Positions 8,402 to 17,506 are shown, counted from the first letter of the stretch. The stretch is DNA of 64,000 nucleotides from Rubripirellula reticaptiva (GCF_007860175.1 NZ_SJPX01000001.1:434001-498000), one strand, 5' to 3'. Notes: generated by a model not told the origin, from the sequence alone. Translations and numbers: made by a program.

Positions 8402-8713
8402 CTAAGCGAATTGGTCCAGCAGTCGATCAAGGGCTGCGTCCATCTTCTCGGGCGTTTCGTAGCTGCCGTCGGCGATTTGCCGACGAATATCAGCAACTCG
8501 GTCGGTCCGAATTTCGCCACCACCGGCGATTGCCGAGGTTGCGCCGAGTCGGTTGACGCCACCGGCACTGGTTGCCGCCGACGTGCTGGACAGGTCCAAC
8601 TGGTCAACCGGCGCTGCCGTCGGCTTGCCGATCGGTGCTGCCGCAGCTGGCGTTCGCCCACCACCGGAAGTTTGTGGGGTCGTCGATACTCTGAAAGGGC
8701 CGTAAATCTGCAT
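8402..8713 (-). CDS. flgM: FlgM-like anti-sigma-28 factor
   Basis: A 103-residue protein starting at the ATG at 8713, with GGGAGC about 10 bases upstream; longer in-frame starts (8749 and the 8814 frame) lack this. The N-terminal 60 residues are Pro/Ala/Gly-rich and disordered, as in FlgM. The C-terminal RTDRVADIRRQIADGSYETPEKMDAALDRLL matches the sigma-28-binding helices (R-x-D-x-V, I-x-x-G-x-Y, then a helix with A-x-x-LL). FlgM holds FliA inactive until the hook is complete. It is not next to flagellar structural genes here; the motility operon is about 24 kb away. Name based on pattern only. Confidence 0.75.
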   Translation of the reverse strand: MQIYGPFRVSTTPQTSGGGRTPAAAAPIGKPTAAPVDQLDLSSTSAATSAGGVNRLGATSAIAGGGEIRTDRVADIRRQIADGSYETPEKMDAALDRLLDQFA

Positions 8714-9164
8714 ATTGGAATTGCTCCCGTTTGGGACTGGAACCTCCACTCACACGAGGTCGCCCACCAAGGTGGACGCGTTTCCGGACGTGTGAAATGG
8801 ATGCGAAAGCGCAAAGGGCGACCGGGTCAGCACCAATCAAACCATCCTGGCATGATTGAAGTCTAGACCGTTTCCGCGTCGGTCGTCAGCGCCGCTATCC
8901 TTGTCCCAGGATGCAATCCGTCAGCGAAAAGAGACTTTTCAGCGCGAAGCGGGCGGAAACATTTAACTAATCGTCACCGTGACCGCCCGGCCTCCAGCTA
9001 ATTCTCGTAAAAGAATCACTTCCCAGGACTTCGGCACGTTATCAAAGCCGTGAAACAGCCGGCAAGAGCAAAAGACGGCTAAATTTCGCACTCCTAGCCA
9101 CATCCGGCGGAAAAAGTTTTTTTCTCTAACGCCTCGGCGACCGCCACCAACCAGCCTGGATTTG
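8714..9164. other. 451-base intergenic stretch, no gene
   Basis: Between two leftward genes. No coding frame stands out, and the 5' part should carry the flgM promoter. An A/T-rich patch (AAAAAGTTTTTTT around 9111-9123) lies about 45 bases past the stop of the gene ending at 9165 and could aid termination, but there is no GC stem directly before it. Confidence 0.4.
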
Positions 9165-11282
9165 CTACCAAAGCCTCAGCACGCTGACCAGATTGTGCTT
9201 TTTGTCAGTCCACATTGGCGCGTGTTGCAATTGCTGGGCAGTCGCCGGCACGGCCTCGGCCATCGAAGCGTGACTCCACAACGGATGGTCAGCCGACCCC
9301 ATCAACATCCACGTGGCATGCTGAGTCGACACCGACGGGTCACCTTGGCTGCGAAGGACTCGCGTTTCGAGTCCCCCGTCATGCCCCAAGCGGTGCGAAA
9401 GGGGCACCAAATCGAGATGATTGTTGGAAACGTGAATCGCCAGGATGCCATCGCTGGCGAGTCGGTCGCAATAAAGGGCGATGGCTTCGCGAGTCAGTAG
9501 GTGAGCCGGGATGGCGTCGCTGCTGAATGCGTCCAGGACGAGAACGTCAAACTTCTTGTCCGTCATTCGTTCCAAGACCAGGCGTCCGTCACCCAAATGG
9601 ACTCGGTTGGTCGCCGGACTGTCCGACAGGAACGAGAAGTTTTCGCGAGCGATCTCGACGACCGCTGAATTGATTTCGATCATGTCAAACTCATCCGATG
9701 CGCGGCCGTACGTTGCCAACACACCGCAACCGAGTCCGACGACACCAATTTTCAACTGGGGACGATCTGACTGCATCGCCACGATCGCACGGCCAATGCC
9801 GCTTTCGCGTCCGTAGTAGGTCGTGGGCTCGCCCGATGCTTCGCCGCCACGCTGCATCCCATGGATCGTGCTGCCGTGAACCAACCGCACACCCGAATCG
9901 TCTCGCAAAACTTGCAGGGTGCCAAAAAAGTTCCGTTTCGAGGTGATTGTTTCGTCTTGATCGGCCATCGACATGCTGACCATCGGAGCAATCATCAACA
10001 GTGCCGCTGCGAAACGCAAACGATAAGCAGCCGACCAGTCGTAGTCGGTTCGCATCCAGCCACGACAAGCGAAAAACAACAGAAACGTCAGCGACGTTAC
10101 CATCGAAAGCGCAAACGGCAACTCGATCGCCGTGCTCAACAGCATCGGACAAGCAATCGCCACAATGATGCCGCCGATTGCCCCACCCGCCGACAGCAAC
10201 GCGTAGTACTGGGTCAAATAGCGAGCACTCGGTTTGATGCGAGCCACTTCGCCATGACACAGCAAGCAAACGCCTAACAACATCACCATGTACATCGAGA
10301 CCTCGACGATCAACTGAATCGATCCGGGCAACAAGGTCTTGGCTTGAATTCCAAACATTGAAACCAACGTCATTGCCGCGATCATTTTCGGCTTGTACCA
10401 CTGGGGCGAGTCAAAACAAATGATGAAACTGACTAAGTACAAACTCAGCGGCAACACCCACAGAAACGGGATCACGGCGACGTCTTGGCAAACGTGATTC
10501 GTCACAACCAACAGCATCGTCGACGCTAGTGCTGGCAGGGCTACCCAGATTGCTCGTAACCGCCAATCGATCACGTCTGCCCGCGCGTCAGGATCGGTCT
10601 TCGGTGGATTTGCAGCGGTTCGGTTGACTCGGAACAACCCGATCGCCACGACGCCTTGCACCAACACAAAGACACAAAACATCAACGACCAAACGACGGA
10701 CTGGTTCGACACCGACAAAACAGGTTCGACAATGAACGGATAGCTCAGCAAGGCGACCAGCGAACCAGCATTGGACAGTGCATACAAACGGTAAACACGA
10801 TCCGAATTGTCCTGGTAACTCAGCCATGCCTGGATCAGCGGGCCGGTGCTGGAAAGCACAAAGTACGGTAATCCGACGTGAGCGGCCAACATCGCCAAAA
10901 GGTGCAGCGTCGGAGACTCGTCGCCCATCGGTTTCCAGGCATCGGAAGGCTCGATTGGCAGCACCATCGCGGCCGAGGCCAGCAGCGCCAAATGAATGTA
11001 GGCTTGGAAGGACGGCCTGAAAAACGTTCGCAGAATATGCGCGTACAGGTAGCCCCCGAACAACAGAATCTGGAAGAACAACATGCACGTCGTCCAGACG
11101 GCCGGTGTGCCGCCAAACCACGGCAACACGCATTTGCTAATAACAGGCTGCACTTGAAAGACTAGAAACGCCCCTAATAACGTTGTGGCAGCGAACCAAA
11201 ACAGGGATCGTGTGTTAACCTGCGAAACAGCCAAAGATGACGAGGCTGCCGGATCGGCGGATGATAGTGTTTGTGAGGCCAT
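9165..11282 (-). CDS. fused MFS transporter / spermidine synthase-like protein
   Basis: The product from the ATG at 11282 is 705 residues; the upstream in-frame extension to 11456 is low complexity. The first ~480 residues are membrane-spanning, with about 12-14 hydrophobic helices starting SLFWFAATTLLGAFLVFQVQPVISKC. Then comes a cytosolic methyltransferase-like (spermidine synthase) domain with VGVVGLGCGVLATYG (SAM-binding Gly loop), FDMIEINSAVVEIA and VLVLDAFSSDAIPAHLL, a motif typical of aminopropyltransferases. The fused family is widespread in bacteria; its activity is mostly untested. It is divergent from the CDF transporter, with which it shares a 157-base spacer. Confidence 0.9.
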   Translation of the reverse strand: MASQTLSSADPAASSSLAVSQVNTRSLFWFAATTLLGAFLVFQVQPVISKCVLPWFGGTPAVWTTCMLFFQILLFGGYLYAHILRTFFRPSFQAYIHLALLASAAMVLPIEPSDAWKPMGDESPTLHLLAMLAAHVGLPYFVLSSTGPLIQAWLSYQDNSDRVYRLYALSNAGSLVALLSYPFIVEPVLSVSNQSVVWSLMFCVFVLVQGVVAIGLFRVNRTAANPPKTDPDARADVIDWRLRAIWVALPALASTMLLVVTNHVCQDVAVIPFLWVLPLSLYLVSFIICFDSPQWYKPKMIAAMTLVSMFGIQAKTLLPGSIQLIVEVSMYMVMLLGVCLLCHGEVARIKPSARYLTQYYALLSAGGAIGGIIVAIACPMLLSTAIELPFALSMVTSLTFLLFFACRGWMRTDYDWSAAYRLRFAAALLMIAPMVSMSMADQDETITSKRNFFGTLQVLRDDSGVRLVHGSTIHGMQRGGEASGEPTTYYGRESGIGRAIVAMQSDRPQLKIGVVGLGCGVLATYGRASDEFDMIEINSAVVEIARENFSFLSDSPATNRVHLGDGRLVLERMTDKKFDVLVLDAFSSDAIPAHLLTREAIALYCDRLASDGILAIHVSNNHLDLVPLSHRLGHDGGLETRVLRSQGDPSVSTQHATWMLMGSADHPLWSHASMAEAVPATAQQLQHAPMWTDKKHNLVSVLRLW

Positions 11283-11439
11283 GATTTTCCCGTGCGGCGG
11301 ACGTACGACGTGAAAACTTAGGTCACTCGAATGCGCAGCCCCGCGAAAAGTTGCTCGAAAAATCAGCAGCGGTGCCCCGGATCGGCCTGCACTGTTAGAA
11401 TTCGCGACCGAACTCTTTCCTGCGTCACGAGCCAACCCA

Positions 11440-12357
11440 TTGCAGAGTCCATCCAAACGCGACGAAGCTTCTTTGGCGGTTCGCCAGCGTGTCTATGTCG
11501 ACGCTAGCAGGGCCGCCGTTTGGGGGTTAGGCGTCAATATGCTGTTGGTCGGCATGAAGCTGTTCGGTGGCATCGCGACGGGATCAGCAGCACTTATCGC
11601 CGACGCAGTCAACTCGATCGGCGACGTGGCCAGTGCGATCGCCGTGCGAGGCGCCCTTAGCGTTGCCCAATTAGAAGAGGACGACGACCACCCCTACGGT
11701 CACACCAAAGCCGAATCGATTGCCGGTTTATGCGTCGCATTGTTGGTCGCGTTCAGCGCGGGACTATTTGCGCTCGAAACGGCAAAACGGTTTGGCGGCG
11801 AATTAAAAGTCCCCGGCATGTTGGCAGGTGTGTTGGCTGCGGTTTGTGCGGTCGTCAAAGAGACGATCTATCGGTACACCAACCGAGTATCCAAGCGGCT
11901 AGATTCTTCAGCTCTGCGAGCGGCGGCCTGGGATCATCGCAGCGACGCGTGGGCTTCGGCGGGTGTGGCGATTTCATTGTTGGCGGCGCCGTACATGGGT
12001 AAGTGGGCACCGTACGTTGATCCCATGGCTGCGGTCTGTGTTTGCATCATGCTGGTCGTCACGGGTATCCGAATCTTCTCGTCAACCGCCCGCGAATTAA
12101 TGGACCAACAGGCGAGCGACGACATTGTTGATCGAGTTCGCGAACTCAGCTCAACGGTTGACGGAGTCCAAGACGTTGAAAAACTTCGTGTCCGTAAAAG
12201 TGGTCTCGAGTACTTCATCGAAATTCACGTCGAAGTCGAAGGCCACATCACAGTCGCCGAAGGCCACCGAATTGGGCATCATGTGAAAGATCATCTGCTG
12301 ATCCAAATGCCACGCGTTCGCGATGTCCACGTCCACATCGAACCGCACGAAGAATAA
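11440..12357 (+). CDS. cation diffusion facilitator (CDF) transporter, Mn-type motifs
   Basis: A 305-residue protein from a TTG start. It has six membrane helices and a cytosolic C-terminal domain ending in MPRVRDVHVHIEP. In TM2 the metal motif is ADAVNSIGD (N-x3-D), and in TM5 it is WDHRSDAWAS (D-x3-D). The Zn-type pattern is H-x3-D in both, so this resembles the Mn-CDF group more. A DDDHPYGHTKAES loop between TM2 and TM3 is the usual HPYGH. It exports a divalent cation by proton antiport; Mn is inferred from motifs. It is followed by a stem-loop and then two cysteine-rich exported proteins on the other strand. Confidence 0.9.
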   Translation: MQSPSKRDEASLAVRQRVYVDASRAAVWGLGVNMLLVGMKLFGGIATGSAALIADAVNSIGDVASAIAVRGALSVAQLEEDDDHPYGHTKAESIAGLCVALLVAFSAGLFALETAKRFGGELKVPGMLAGVLAAVCAVVKETIYRYTNRVSKRLDSSALRAAAWDHRSDAWASAGVAISLLAAPYMGKWAPYVDPMAAVCVCIMLVVTGIRIFSSTARELMDQQASDDIVDRVRELSSTVDGVQDVEKLRVRKSGLEYFIEIHVEVEGHITVAEGHRIGHHVKDHLLIQMPRVRDVHVHIEPHEE

Positions 12358-12360
12358 GAG

Positions 12361-12376
12361 ATTGCGATAACGCAAT
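12361..12376. other. small stem-loop
   Basis: ATTGCG-ATAA-CGCAAT, a perfect 6-bp stem with a 4-base loop just after the CDF stop codon. No T-tract; may contribute to transcript-end structure together with the next stem-loop. Confidence 0.45.
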
Positions 12377-12389
12377 TCCGCAAAAAGCA

Positions 12390-12413
12390 GGCCGCTTGAT
12401 CACTCAAGCGGCC
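12390..12413 (-). terminator. stem-loop between CDF and cysteine-rich gene (likely bidirectional)
   Basis: GGCCGCTTGA and its exact reverse complement TCAAGCGGCC are separated by TCAC, a perfect 10-bp stem. On the minus strand it is followed closely by TGCTTTTTG, a T-run suitable for Rho-independent termination of the cysteine-rich gene. On the plus strand there is no T-run, so termination of the CDF mRNA here is weaker. Confidence 0.7.
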
Positions 12414-12497
12414 GGCCATAAATCAGCAGTGAACGTTATTCAACTTGAGCGATACTCAACATGAACGCGACGTTCTACTTGCTTGTCGCAAGTCGAG

Positions 12498-12932
12498 TCA
12501 CTTATCGCAACTAGGGCAAACGCATTCTGCACAGGTGCAGTCTTCGTCGTCACAGCACTTGCAACCAGCTTCGCAAACGCCGCACTCGCATCCGGCACTC
12601 GCGACGTCGTTGTTGACCGATGCCAATTCGGTCGCTGACGCAGCAGTCGCCGACGCTGGGCATGTTCCGCCGCTAGCACAGCAGCTTGGGACCGCGTCGG
12701 CCTTCATCACGAACGTGGTGGCCGCATCACATCCGCAGGCTTCACAAGCACACGAATTGCATGTGCAGTCGTCACCATCGCAACAACCACAGCCTGCATC
12801 GCATTGGCCGCATGGGCACGTTGCCGCAGCCGCAGTTGAATGTGGGCACTTGCCATCACAATTCATCACAGACGAAGAAGCGGATGCCACGAGCGCAAGG
12901 GCAACGTAAGCGCCAATCATCAATTGATACAT
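12498..12932 (-). CDS. exported metallothionein-like cysteine-rich repeat protein
   Basis: A 144-residue protein from the ATG at 12932 (an upstream frame to 12986 lacks a signal). It starts with a signal-like segment (MIGAYVALALVASASS) and has about 28 cysteines. Two modules repeat: CPCGQCDAGCGCCDGDDCTC and CECGVCEAGCKCCDDEDCTC, each followed by a further C-x-C run; the shared pattern is CxCGxCxAGCxCCDxxDCTC. The linker contains another CC and is Ala/Ser/Thr-rich. Such density suggests metal (Zn, Cu, Cd, Mn) or Fe-S binding; the secreted location is unusual for metallothioneins. Next to a CDF transporter, which supports a metal role. No named family matched. Confidence 0.72.
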   Translation of the reverse strand: MYQLMIGAYVALALVASASSSVMNCDGKCPHSTAAAATCPCGQCDAGCGCCDGDDCTCNSCACEACGCDAATTFVMKADAVPSCCASGGTCPASATAASATELASVNNDVASAGCECGVCEAGCKCCDDEDCTCAECVCPSCDK

Positions 12933-12996
12933 TTGGTTTCTCTTTTCGTTTGAAAATAGGTTTTTCTTTAACAGCAGTCGGTTCAAACGATGACCG

Positions 12997-13467
12997 CTAT
13001 TTCAACCATCTACACAAACGGGCGCATTGGTGCTGCGCCAAAAGAAACGAATTCCACACTGGCCGAGGCGATTCGGCAATCTCGCTCGGCAAGTGGTAAG
13101 AAAATGCTTGCGAGTCGACCGCAAGTAAAACCATGACGGAAGATTCCGACTGCGGTGGCGTCCATTTCAGAGGCAAATCGCCACAACAACGCAACTGACA
13201 CTGACAATCGTCGGTGTCTGTTTTGCTAGAAACCGGCTCGCTGGATACGGGAGCGTTGCAATTCAAATCCGCACGATGCTGGCAACAGGACGGCACTGAG
13301 TCTGCAAGCTCTTCAAGCGACGCCGAACCCATACACGACGCTACTTCCGCGATGTCGGCGGCCCGCTTACAGCAGCACCGCGCACTGACGACGACCGGCG
13401 CAAAAACCAACATCACCGCGGTTAGCAGTGCCAACCTAGACAGCGAAAGTCGGCGACGAAGTTTCAT
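12997..13467 (-). CDS. second cysteine-rich exported protein
   Basis: A 156-residue protein starting at the ATG at 13467 (13476 is also possible, with GAGGG very close to it). The signal peptide is RLSLSRLALLTAVMLVFAPVVVSA, and the mature end begins with ARCCCKR. Further clusters are PSCCQHRADLNC and DDCQCQLRCC; the last 45 residues are mostly Cys-poor with PLKWTPP. It lies 64 bases upstream of the metallothionein-like gene, in the same direction, so the two may form an operon, perhaps for binding or delivering metal outside the cytoplasm. No family recognised. Confidence 0.6.
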   Translation of the reverse strand: MKLRRRLSLSRLALLTAVMLVFAPVVVSARCCCKRAADIAEVASCMGSASLEELADSVPSCCQHRADLNCNAPVSSEPVSSKTDTDDCQCQLRCCGDLPLKWTPPQSESSVMVLLAVDSQAFSYHLPSEIAESPRPVWNSFLLAQHQCARLCRWLK

Positions 13468-13552
13468 GAGCGTCATGCCCTCATCATAGAAGCATCCATC
13501 AAGCAATGCGAGTTCGATTGCCAGGCCCAACAAACTGGTGATTCTTCGGTAT

Positions 13553-15388
13553 CTACTGCGCGTCTGCCATGGCGGCCAATTGGACGGTCGCCCTGCCCTG
13601 CTCTTTTTCTAAATAGGGACGTCCAAACTTGACGTTGACGTGATCCCATGGCAATTTCGCCATCAAATCGTAGGGTTCATGGATGCACTTTTCAACGTCC
13701 AATCCGGCTTCTTCGATCGATTTCCACCATCGCTGAGGATCCAAGTATTCGGTCCATCCGTCCATCCTAGCGCCGCGATCCCAAGCGGCTCGGATCACCG
13801 CTCCCATGCGTCGATCGCCGCGACTGATGACGGCTTCCAACAAACTGGTTTCAATGTCGTGACACTTGATCGTCACACTGCGAATCTTGCGGTGCGCCCG
13901 GATGATCTGATGCGATTTTTTGAAGTACTCACGCCGTTGCATCGCGTTCCACTGATACGGCGTGTGAGCTTTAGGGACAAAGTTTGACACGCTGGCGGTC
14001 ACTCGGGCGTAGCGACCGGTTACTTCTTTGCCGACCGCCGCGATCGCTTCGGCAAGTTCGACGATGCCTTCCAAGTCGACGCGTCGCTCGCCCGGCAAGC
14101 CGCACATGAAATAAAGCTTGACGCTTTCGAATCCGTTCGCGAACGCGACGCGACAACCTTCGATCAAGTCACTGTTTTTGATCTTTTTGCGAATCTGTAC
14201 TCGCATGTCATCACGTGCCACTTCGGGTGCCAGCGTCATGCTGCGCCGCCGATCGCCGGTCAACAATAGTGGCAGCGTCTTCAGTTGGTCATTGACTCGC
14301 AAACTTGGCACCGTCACGTTCACATTCTCAGGCCCAAAGACTTCGTTGAGTCGCAGCACCAACGGTTCGAAGTGCGGATAGTCGCTGCTAGAGAGCGACA
14401 GCACGCTGACTTCGTTGTAACCCGTGTTTTTGTAGCTTTCCCAAGCCGCATCAACAATCGTTTCAACTTCGCGAATCCGCAACGGGCGTTTGATCACCGT
14501 GCTCTGACAGAATCTGCACAAGTGCGGGCAACCGCGCATGATCTCGACCGCGATTCGGTCGTGCACACATTCAACGTAGGGCACAATCGGCGAAGTCGGC
14601 AGCGGCATGCCGTCAAGATCACCAATCGTGCTGGGGGCGATCGTCGCCGGCACGTCGTCGCGAGTCCGTTGCAATTCCGCAATCCGGTCGTTTGCGTAAA
14701 CAGGCTTGTAAAACCGTGGCACGTACGCACAATCCATCGCCCGCGCGATCTCGGCCAGAGATTCTTCTCGCTGGCGGCGGCCTTCGTCGCCACTTGCGAA
14801 CGAGCCATCATCTTGGCGATAGCGTTCTTTCAGCTCGATCCATAAATCGCAAACCGTCGGCAGCGCCGGCTCCCCATCGCCAATGATCATGACATCAAAG
14901 TAGTCAGCCATCGGTTCAGGGTTTTGGCAACACGGACCACCCGCCAGCATCAATGGATCGGCCATCGTACGGTCCACCGAAATCATCGGGATGCCGCCCA
15001 GATCAATCATCGTCAACACGTTTGGGGCACTGATTTCGTACTGCAATGACAAACCGATCACGTCAAAATCGGAAAGCGACGTGAAGGTTTCCAAACTGTA
15101 AAGCGGGATCTGGTGTTCTCGCAGTTTCGCTTCCATATCAGGCCACGGGGTAAACACACGTTCGGCACACCAATCGTCGCGGCGATTCATCATCGAATAC
15201 AGAACCTGCAACCCATGGTGGCTCATCCCGATCGTGTAGGCGTCGGGAAAGCCGAGACAAAGCTTGCCACGCAGCGCCGAGTGATCCTTGACGACGATGT
15301 TTCGCTCGCCGCCGACGTACTGGGCAGGAGCCTGGACGTGGGGCCAAACACGAGATTCAAGCAGTCGGCGTCGGTGGTGGTTGATCAT
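13553..15388 (-). CDS. TIGR03960-type radical SAM protein with B12-binding domain
   Basis: A 611-residue protein. The N-terminal part (about 40-180) has a B12-binding-like fold, with FPDAYTIGMSHHGLQVLYSMMN, VIGLSLQYEISAPNVLTMIDL and MLAGGPCCQNPEPMADYFDV. The radical SAM core has the Cys triad in RGCPHLCRFCQ, followed by TGYNEVSVLSLSSSDY and a late KLYFMCGLPGE. This matches the TIGR03960 family, in which an N-terminal radical SAM domain is often paired with a TIGR03936 partner (separate or fused) and linked to tRNA or rRNA modification, but the reaction is unproven. No TIGR03936 partner is adjacent. Faces away from the Rieske gene. Confidence 0.9.
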   Translation of the reverse strand: MINHHRRRLLESRVWPHVQAPAQYVGGERNIVVKDHSALRGKLCLGFPDAYTIGMSHHGLQVLYSMMNRRDDWCAERVFTPWPDMEAKLREHQIPLYSLETFTSLSDFDVIGLSLQYEISAPNVLTMIDLGGIPMISVDRTMADPLMLAGGPCCQNPEPMADYFDVMIIGDGEPALPTVCDLWIELKERYRQDDGSFASGDEGRRQREESLAEIARAMDCAYVPRFYKPVYANDRIAELQRTRDDVPATIAPSTIGDLDGMPLPTSPIVPYVECVHDRIAVEIMRGCPHLCRFCQSTVIKRPLRIREVETIVDAAWESYKNTGYNEVSVLSLSSSDYPHFEPLVLRLNEVFGPENVNVTVPSLRVNDQLKTLPLLLTGDRRRSMTLAPEVARDDMRVQIRKKIKNSDLIEGCRVAFANGFESVKLYFMCGLPGERRVDLEGIVELAEAIAAVGKEVTGRYARVTASVSNFVPKAHTPYQWNAMQRREYFKKSHQIIRAHRKIRSVTIKCHDIETSLLEAVISRGDRRMGAVIRAAWDRGARMDGWTEYLDPQRWWKSIEEAGLDVEKCIHEPYDLMAKLPWDHVNVKFGRPYLEKEQGRATVQLAAMADAQ

Positions 15389-15543
15389 GGTTCTTTGCGG
15401 GTGTCCAAAAAAGGAACGATCGGCAGTGACGATCAGGCAGGAACAATCGGGACGGCAGCGAACAGGGCGTTAAACGAAAGCGATTTTGTGGTTAGAGTGT
15501 GTCCTAACAGCCCCAGTCAATGCAAGGCAAAGAGAAAAGGTGA

Positions 15544-15891
15544 ATGACGGTGAGTGAATTTGAAGTGGTCGGAAAGGTCAGCGATTTCGAAGACAACGTC
15601 GGCCAAGCGGTCCCCGTCGACGGCCGGATGGTGGCGGTTTTCCGCAAAGGCGACGATTGGTACGCGATCGATGACCTATGCCCCCACATGGGTGCATCGT
15701 TGGCCGAAGGTCACGTCGACGACAAGACGGTGACGTGTCCGTGGCACGCGTGGCGTTTCTGTATCAAAGACGGAACTTGGGAGGATAACCCGCGAGTCAA
15801 AGTCGAAACGTTCGAAGTCAAAATCGAAGGCGACGACGTGATGGTGCGAGAAATCGAACAAGCCAAGTCAGACGACGCCAGCGACGACTGA
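15544..15891 (+). CDS. Rieske [2Fe-2S] ferredoxin-type protein
   Basis: A 115-residue single-domain protein with the two Rieske motifs: CPHMG (C46, H48) and CPWHAWRF (C65, H68), in the usual order and spacing. It looks like the NirD / dioxygenase-ferredoxin class, with no transmembrane or signal segment. NirD-like proteins serve as the small subunit of NADH nitrite reductase; the partner large-subunit-like protein in this window is 40 kb away, so the role is unassigned. It may supply electrons to an oxygenase elsewhere. Starts at ATG with AAAGGTGA just before. Confidence 0.88.
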   Translation: MTVSEFEVVGKVSDFEDNVGQAVPVDGRMVAVFRKGDDWYAIDDLCPHMGASLAEGHVDDKTVTCPWHAWRFCIKDGTWEDNPRVKVETFEVKIEGDDVMVREIEQAKSDDASDD

Positions 15892-15908
15892 TGCAATCGA
15901 GCCAACTG

Positions 15909-15932
15909 GTGCCAGCACCAAATTGCTGGCAC
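15909..15932. terminator. stem-loop between convergent Rieske and trpB genes
   Basis: GTGCCAGCA and TGCTGGCAC form a perfect 9-bp stem with a 6-base loop (CCAAAT), 18 bases after the Rieske stop and 53 bases from the trpB stop. The tail TTCCC is a weak T-tract on plus; on minus the tail is AGTTGGC. Likely transcript-end structure for at least one gene. Confidence 0.5.
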
Positions 15933-15984
15933 TTCCCTGCCGTTGGTGCAAACCGCAACGATATTTTTGGATAGCCGTTTCAGA

Positions 15985-17208
15985 CTACCAAGTCTCGCCA
16001 CGCAGCCTGGCGATTTCCATCGCGTCTTTGTCGCCGCGTCCGGATAGGCAAACGACCAAGTGTTCCTTGGGGGACATTTCCGCTGCGATCGTCATCGCTT
16101 TTGCGATAGCATGCGAAGTCTCAAGTGCCGCGATGATTCCTTCGGTACGAGCCAGCTTGTCGAACGCCGCCATCGCAGCGTCATCAACGCACTCCACGTA
16201 ATCGACTCGCCCGGTGTCTTTCCAATAACTGTGTTCGGGCCCGACGCCGGGGTAATCGAGTCCCGCGCTCATCGAGTGAACGTCACAGGTCTGGCCGTCG
16301 TCGTCTTGCATCACGTAGCTGTAACTGCCGTGCAGCACGCCGGGGCGACCGAACGTCAACGGCGATGCGTGATCCCCTGGATCATGCCCGCGACCGCCTG
16401 CTTCGACGCCGACCAAACGCACGCCTTCGTCTTCAACAAAGGGATAGAACATTCCCGCGGCGTTCGAGCCGCCACCGACACACGCAACCACGCAATCGGG
16501 CAACCGCTCGAATGAATCACGGCACTGTTCACGAGTCTCGCGGCCGATGATCGCTTGAAAATCGCGAACCATCATAGGGAATGGATGCGGACCGATCACG
16601 CTGCCGATGATGTAGTGAGTGTTCTCGACTGACGACATCCAGTCTCGCATCGCTTCATTGACGGCGTCACGCAAAGTTTTCGAACCACTTTCGACCGGAC
16701 AAATGTCAGCGCCCATCAACTTCATGCTGAACACGTTTGGCTTTTGTCGGCGAATGTCTTCGCTGCCCATGTAGACCGTGCAAGGCAATCCAAAGTGAGC
16801 ACAGGCTGTCGCGGTGGCAACACCGTGCTGGCCGGCGCCGGTTTCGGCAATCACGCGAGTCTTACCCATCCGCAAGGTCAACAACGCCTGGCCGATTGTA
16901 TTGTTGATTTTGTGGGCACCGGTGTGGTTGAGGTCTTCACGTTTTAGCCAGATCTGGGCACCGCCAACATCCTCGCTCATCCGCTTGGCGTGATAAAGCG
17001 GGCTAGGCCGGCCGACAAATGTCTTCAACAGGCCAGCAAGTTCGCGTTGAAATTCGGGGTCCTTCTTTGCCTTTTCGTATTCCTCGGAGAGCTGTTCGAG
17101 CGCGCGGGTCAACGTTTCGGGCACAAATCGACCGCCAAATTCGCCAAACCGGCCCTGGGCGTCGGGAACGGATGCCGTTGCATGCTCGGACGAAGCAGAA
17201 GTACTCAT
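15985..17208 (-). CDS. trpB: tryptophan synthase beta chain
   Basis: A 407-residue PLP enzyme that condenses indole and serine to tryptophan. Diagnostic features: [15 protein letters not shown] near the N-terminus, [16 protein letters not shown] with the PLP lysine at about residue 100, [33 protein letters not shown] (phosphate-binding Gly loop) and [12 protein letters not shown]. Length is normal for TrpB1. trpA is not adjacent, and the neighbours are unrelated (Rieske, mutM), so the trp genes are scattered in this genome or trpA lies elsewhere. Divergent from mutM across about 300 bases. Confidence 0.97.
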   Translation of the reverse strand: MSTSASSEHATASVPDAQGRFGEFGGRFVPETLTRALEQLSEEYEKAKKDPEFQRELAGLLKTFVGRPSPLYHAKRMSEDVGGAQIWLKREDLNHTGAHKINNTIGQALLTLRMGKTRVIAETGAGQHGVATATACAHFGLPCTVYMGSEDIRRQKPNVFSMKLMGADICPVESGSKTLRDAVNEAMRDWMSSVENTHYIIGSVIGPHPFPMMVRDFQAIIGRETREQCRDSFERLPDCVVACVGGGSNAAGMFYPFVEDEGVRLVGVEAGGRGHDPGDHASPLTFGRPGVLHGSYSYVMQDDDGQTCDVHSMSAGLDYPGVGPEHSYWKDTGRVDYVECVDDAAMAAFDKLARTEGIIAALETSHAIAKAMTIAAEMSPKEHLVVCLSGRGDKDAMEIARLRGETW

Positions 17209-17506
17209 ATCGTAGCTATTGGGGTGGGCGTTGGTGATTGCAGCATCGGTTTTATGTTAGTTGAACCTCGATTCTCGCTCGCACATAACATTCGGTCAAC
17301 GCGATGAAATCGGCAGCGATCCGATTGACGCCTCCATGCACGGCAATTGACGTTAATCGACGCCCGTGTGAAATCGAAAAAACGGCTAAAATGCCGAACG
17401 GGACCGTTGCCAACGTGGCTAACGTGATGTGATGAGGCAGGCAATTCAGCTGCCGTGATCTCAGCTACTCTGAACACCTATCCTAGATTTCCGATCGGCG
17501 ACGTCC
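17209..17506. other. divergent intergenic spacer trpB/mutM
   Basis: Roughly 300 bases between two divergent genes, so it should hold both promoters. I see no attenuator-like Trp-codon leader, no strong stem-loop and no clear promoter boxes. Confidence 0.4.

Noticed and set aside
8213-8866. Plus-strand ORF of 217 codons opposite fur and flgM
   Set aside because: Antisense to two well-supported genes; translation is Arg/Gln/Gly-rich with no recognisable domain.
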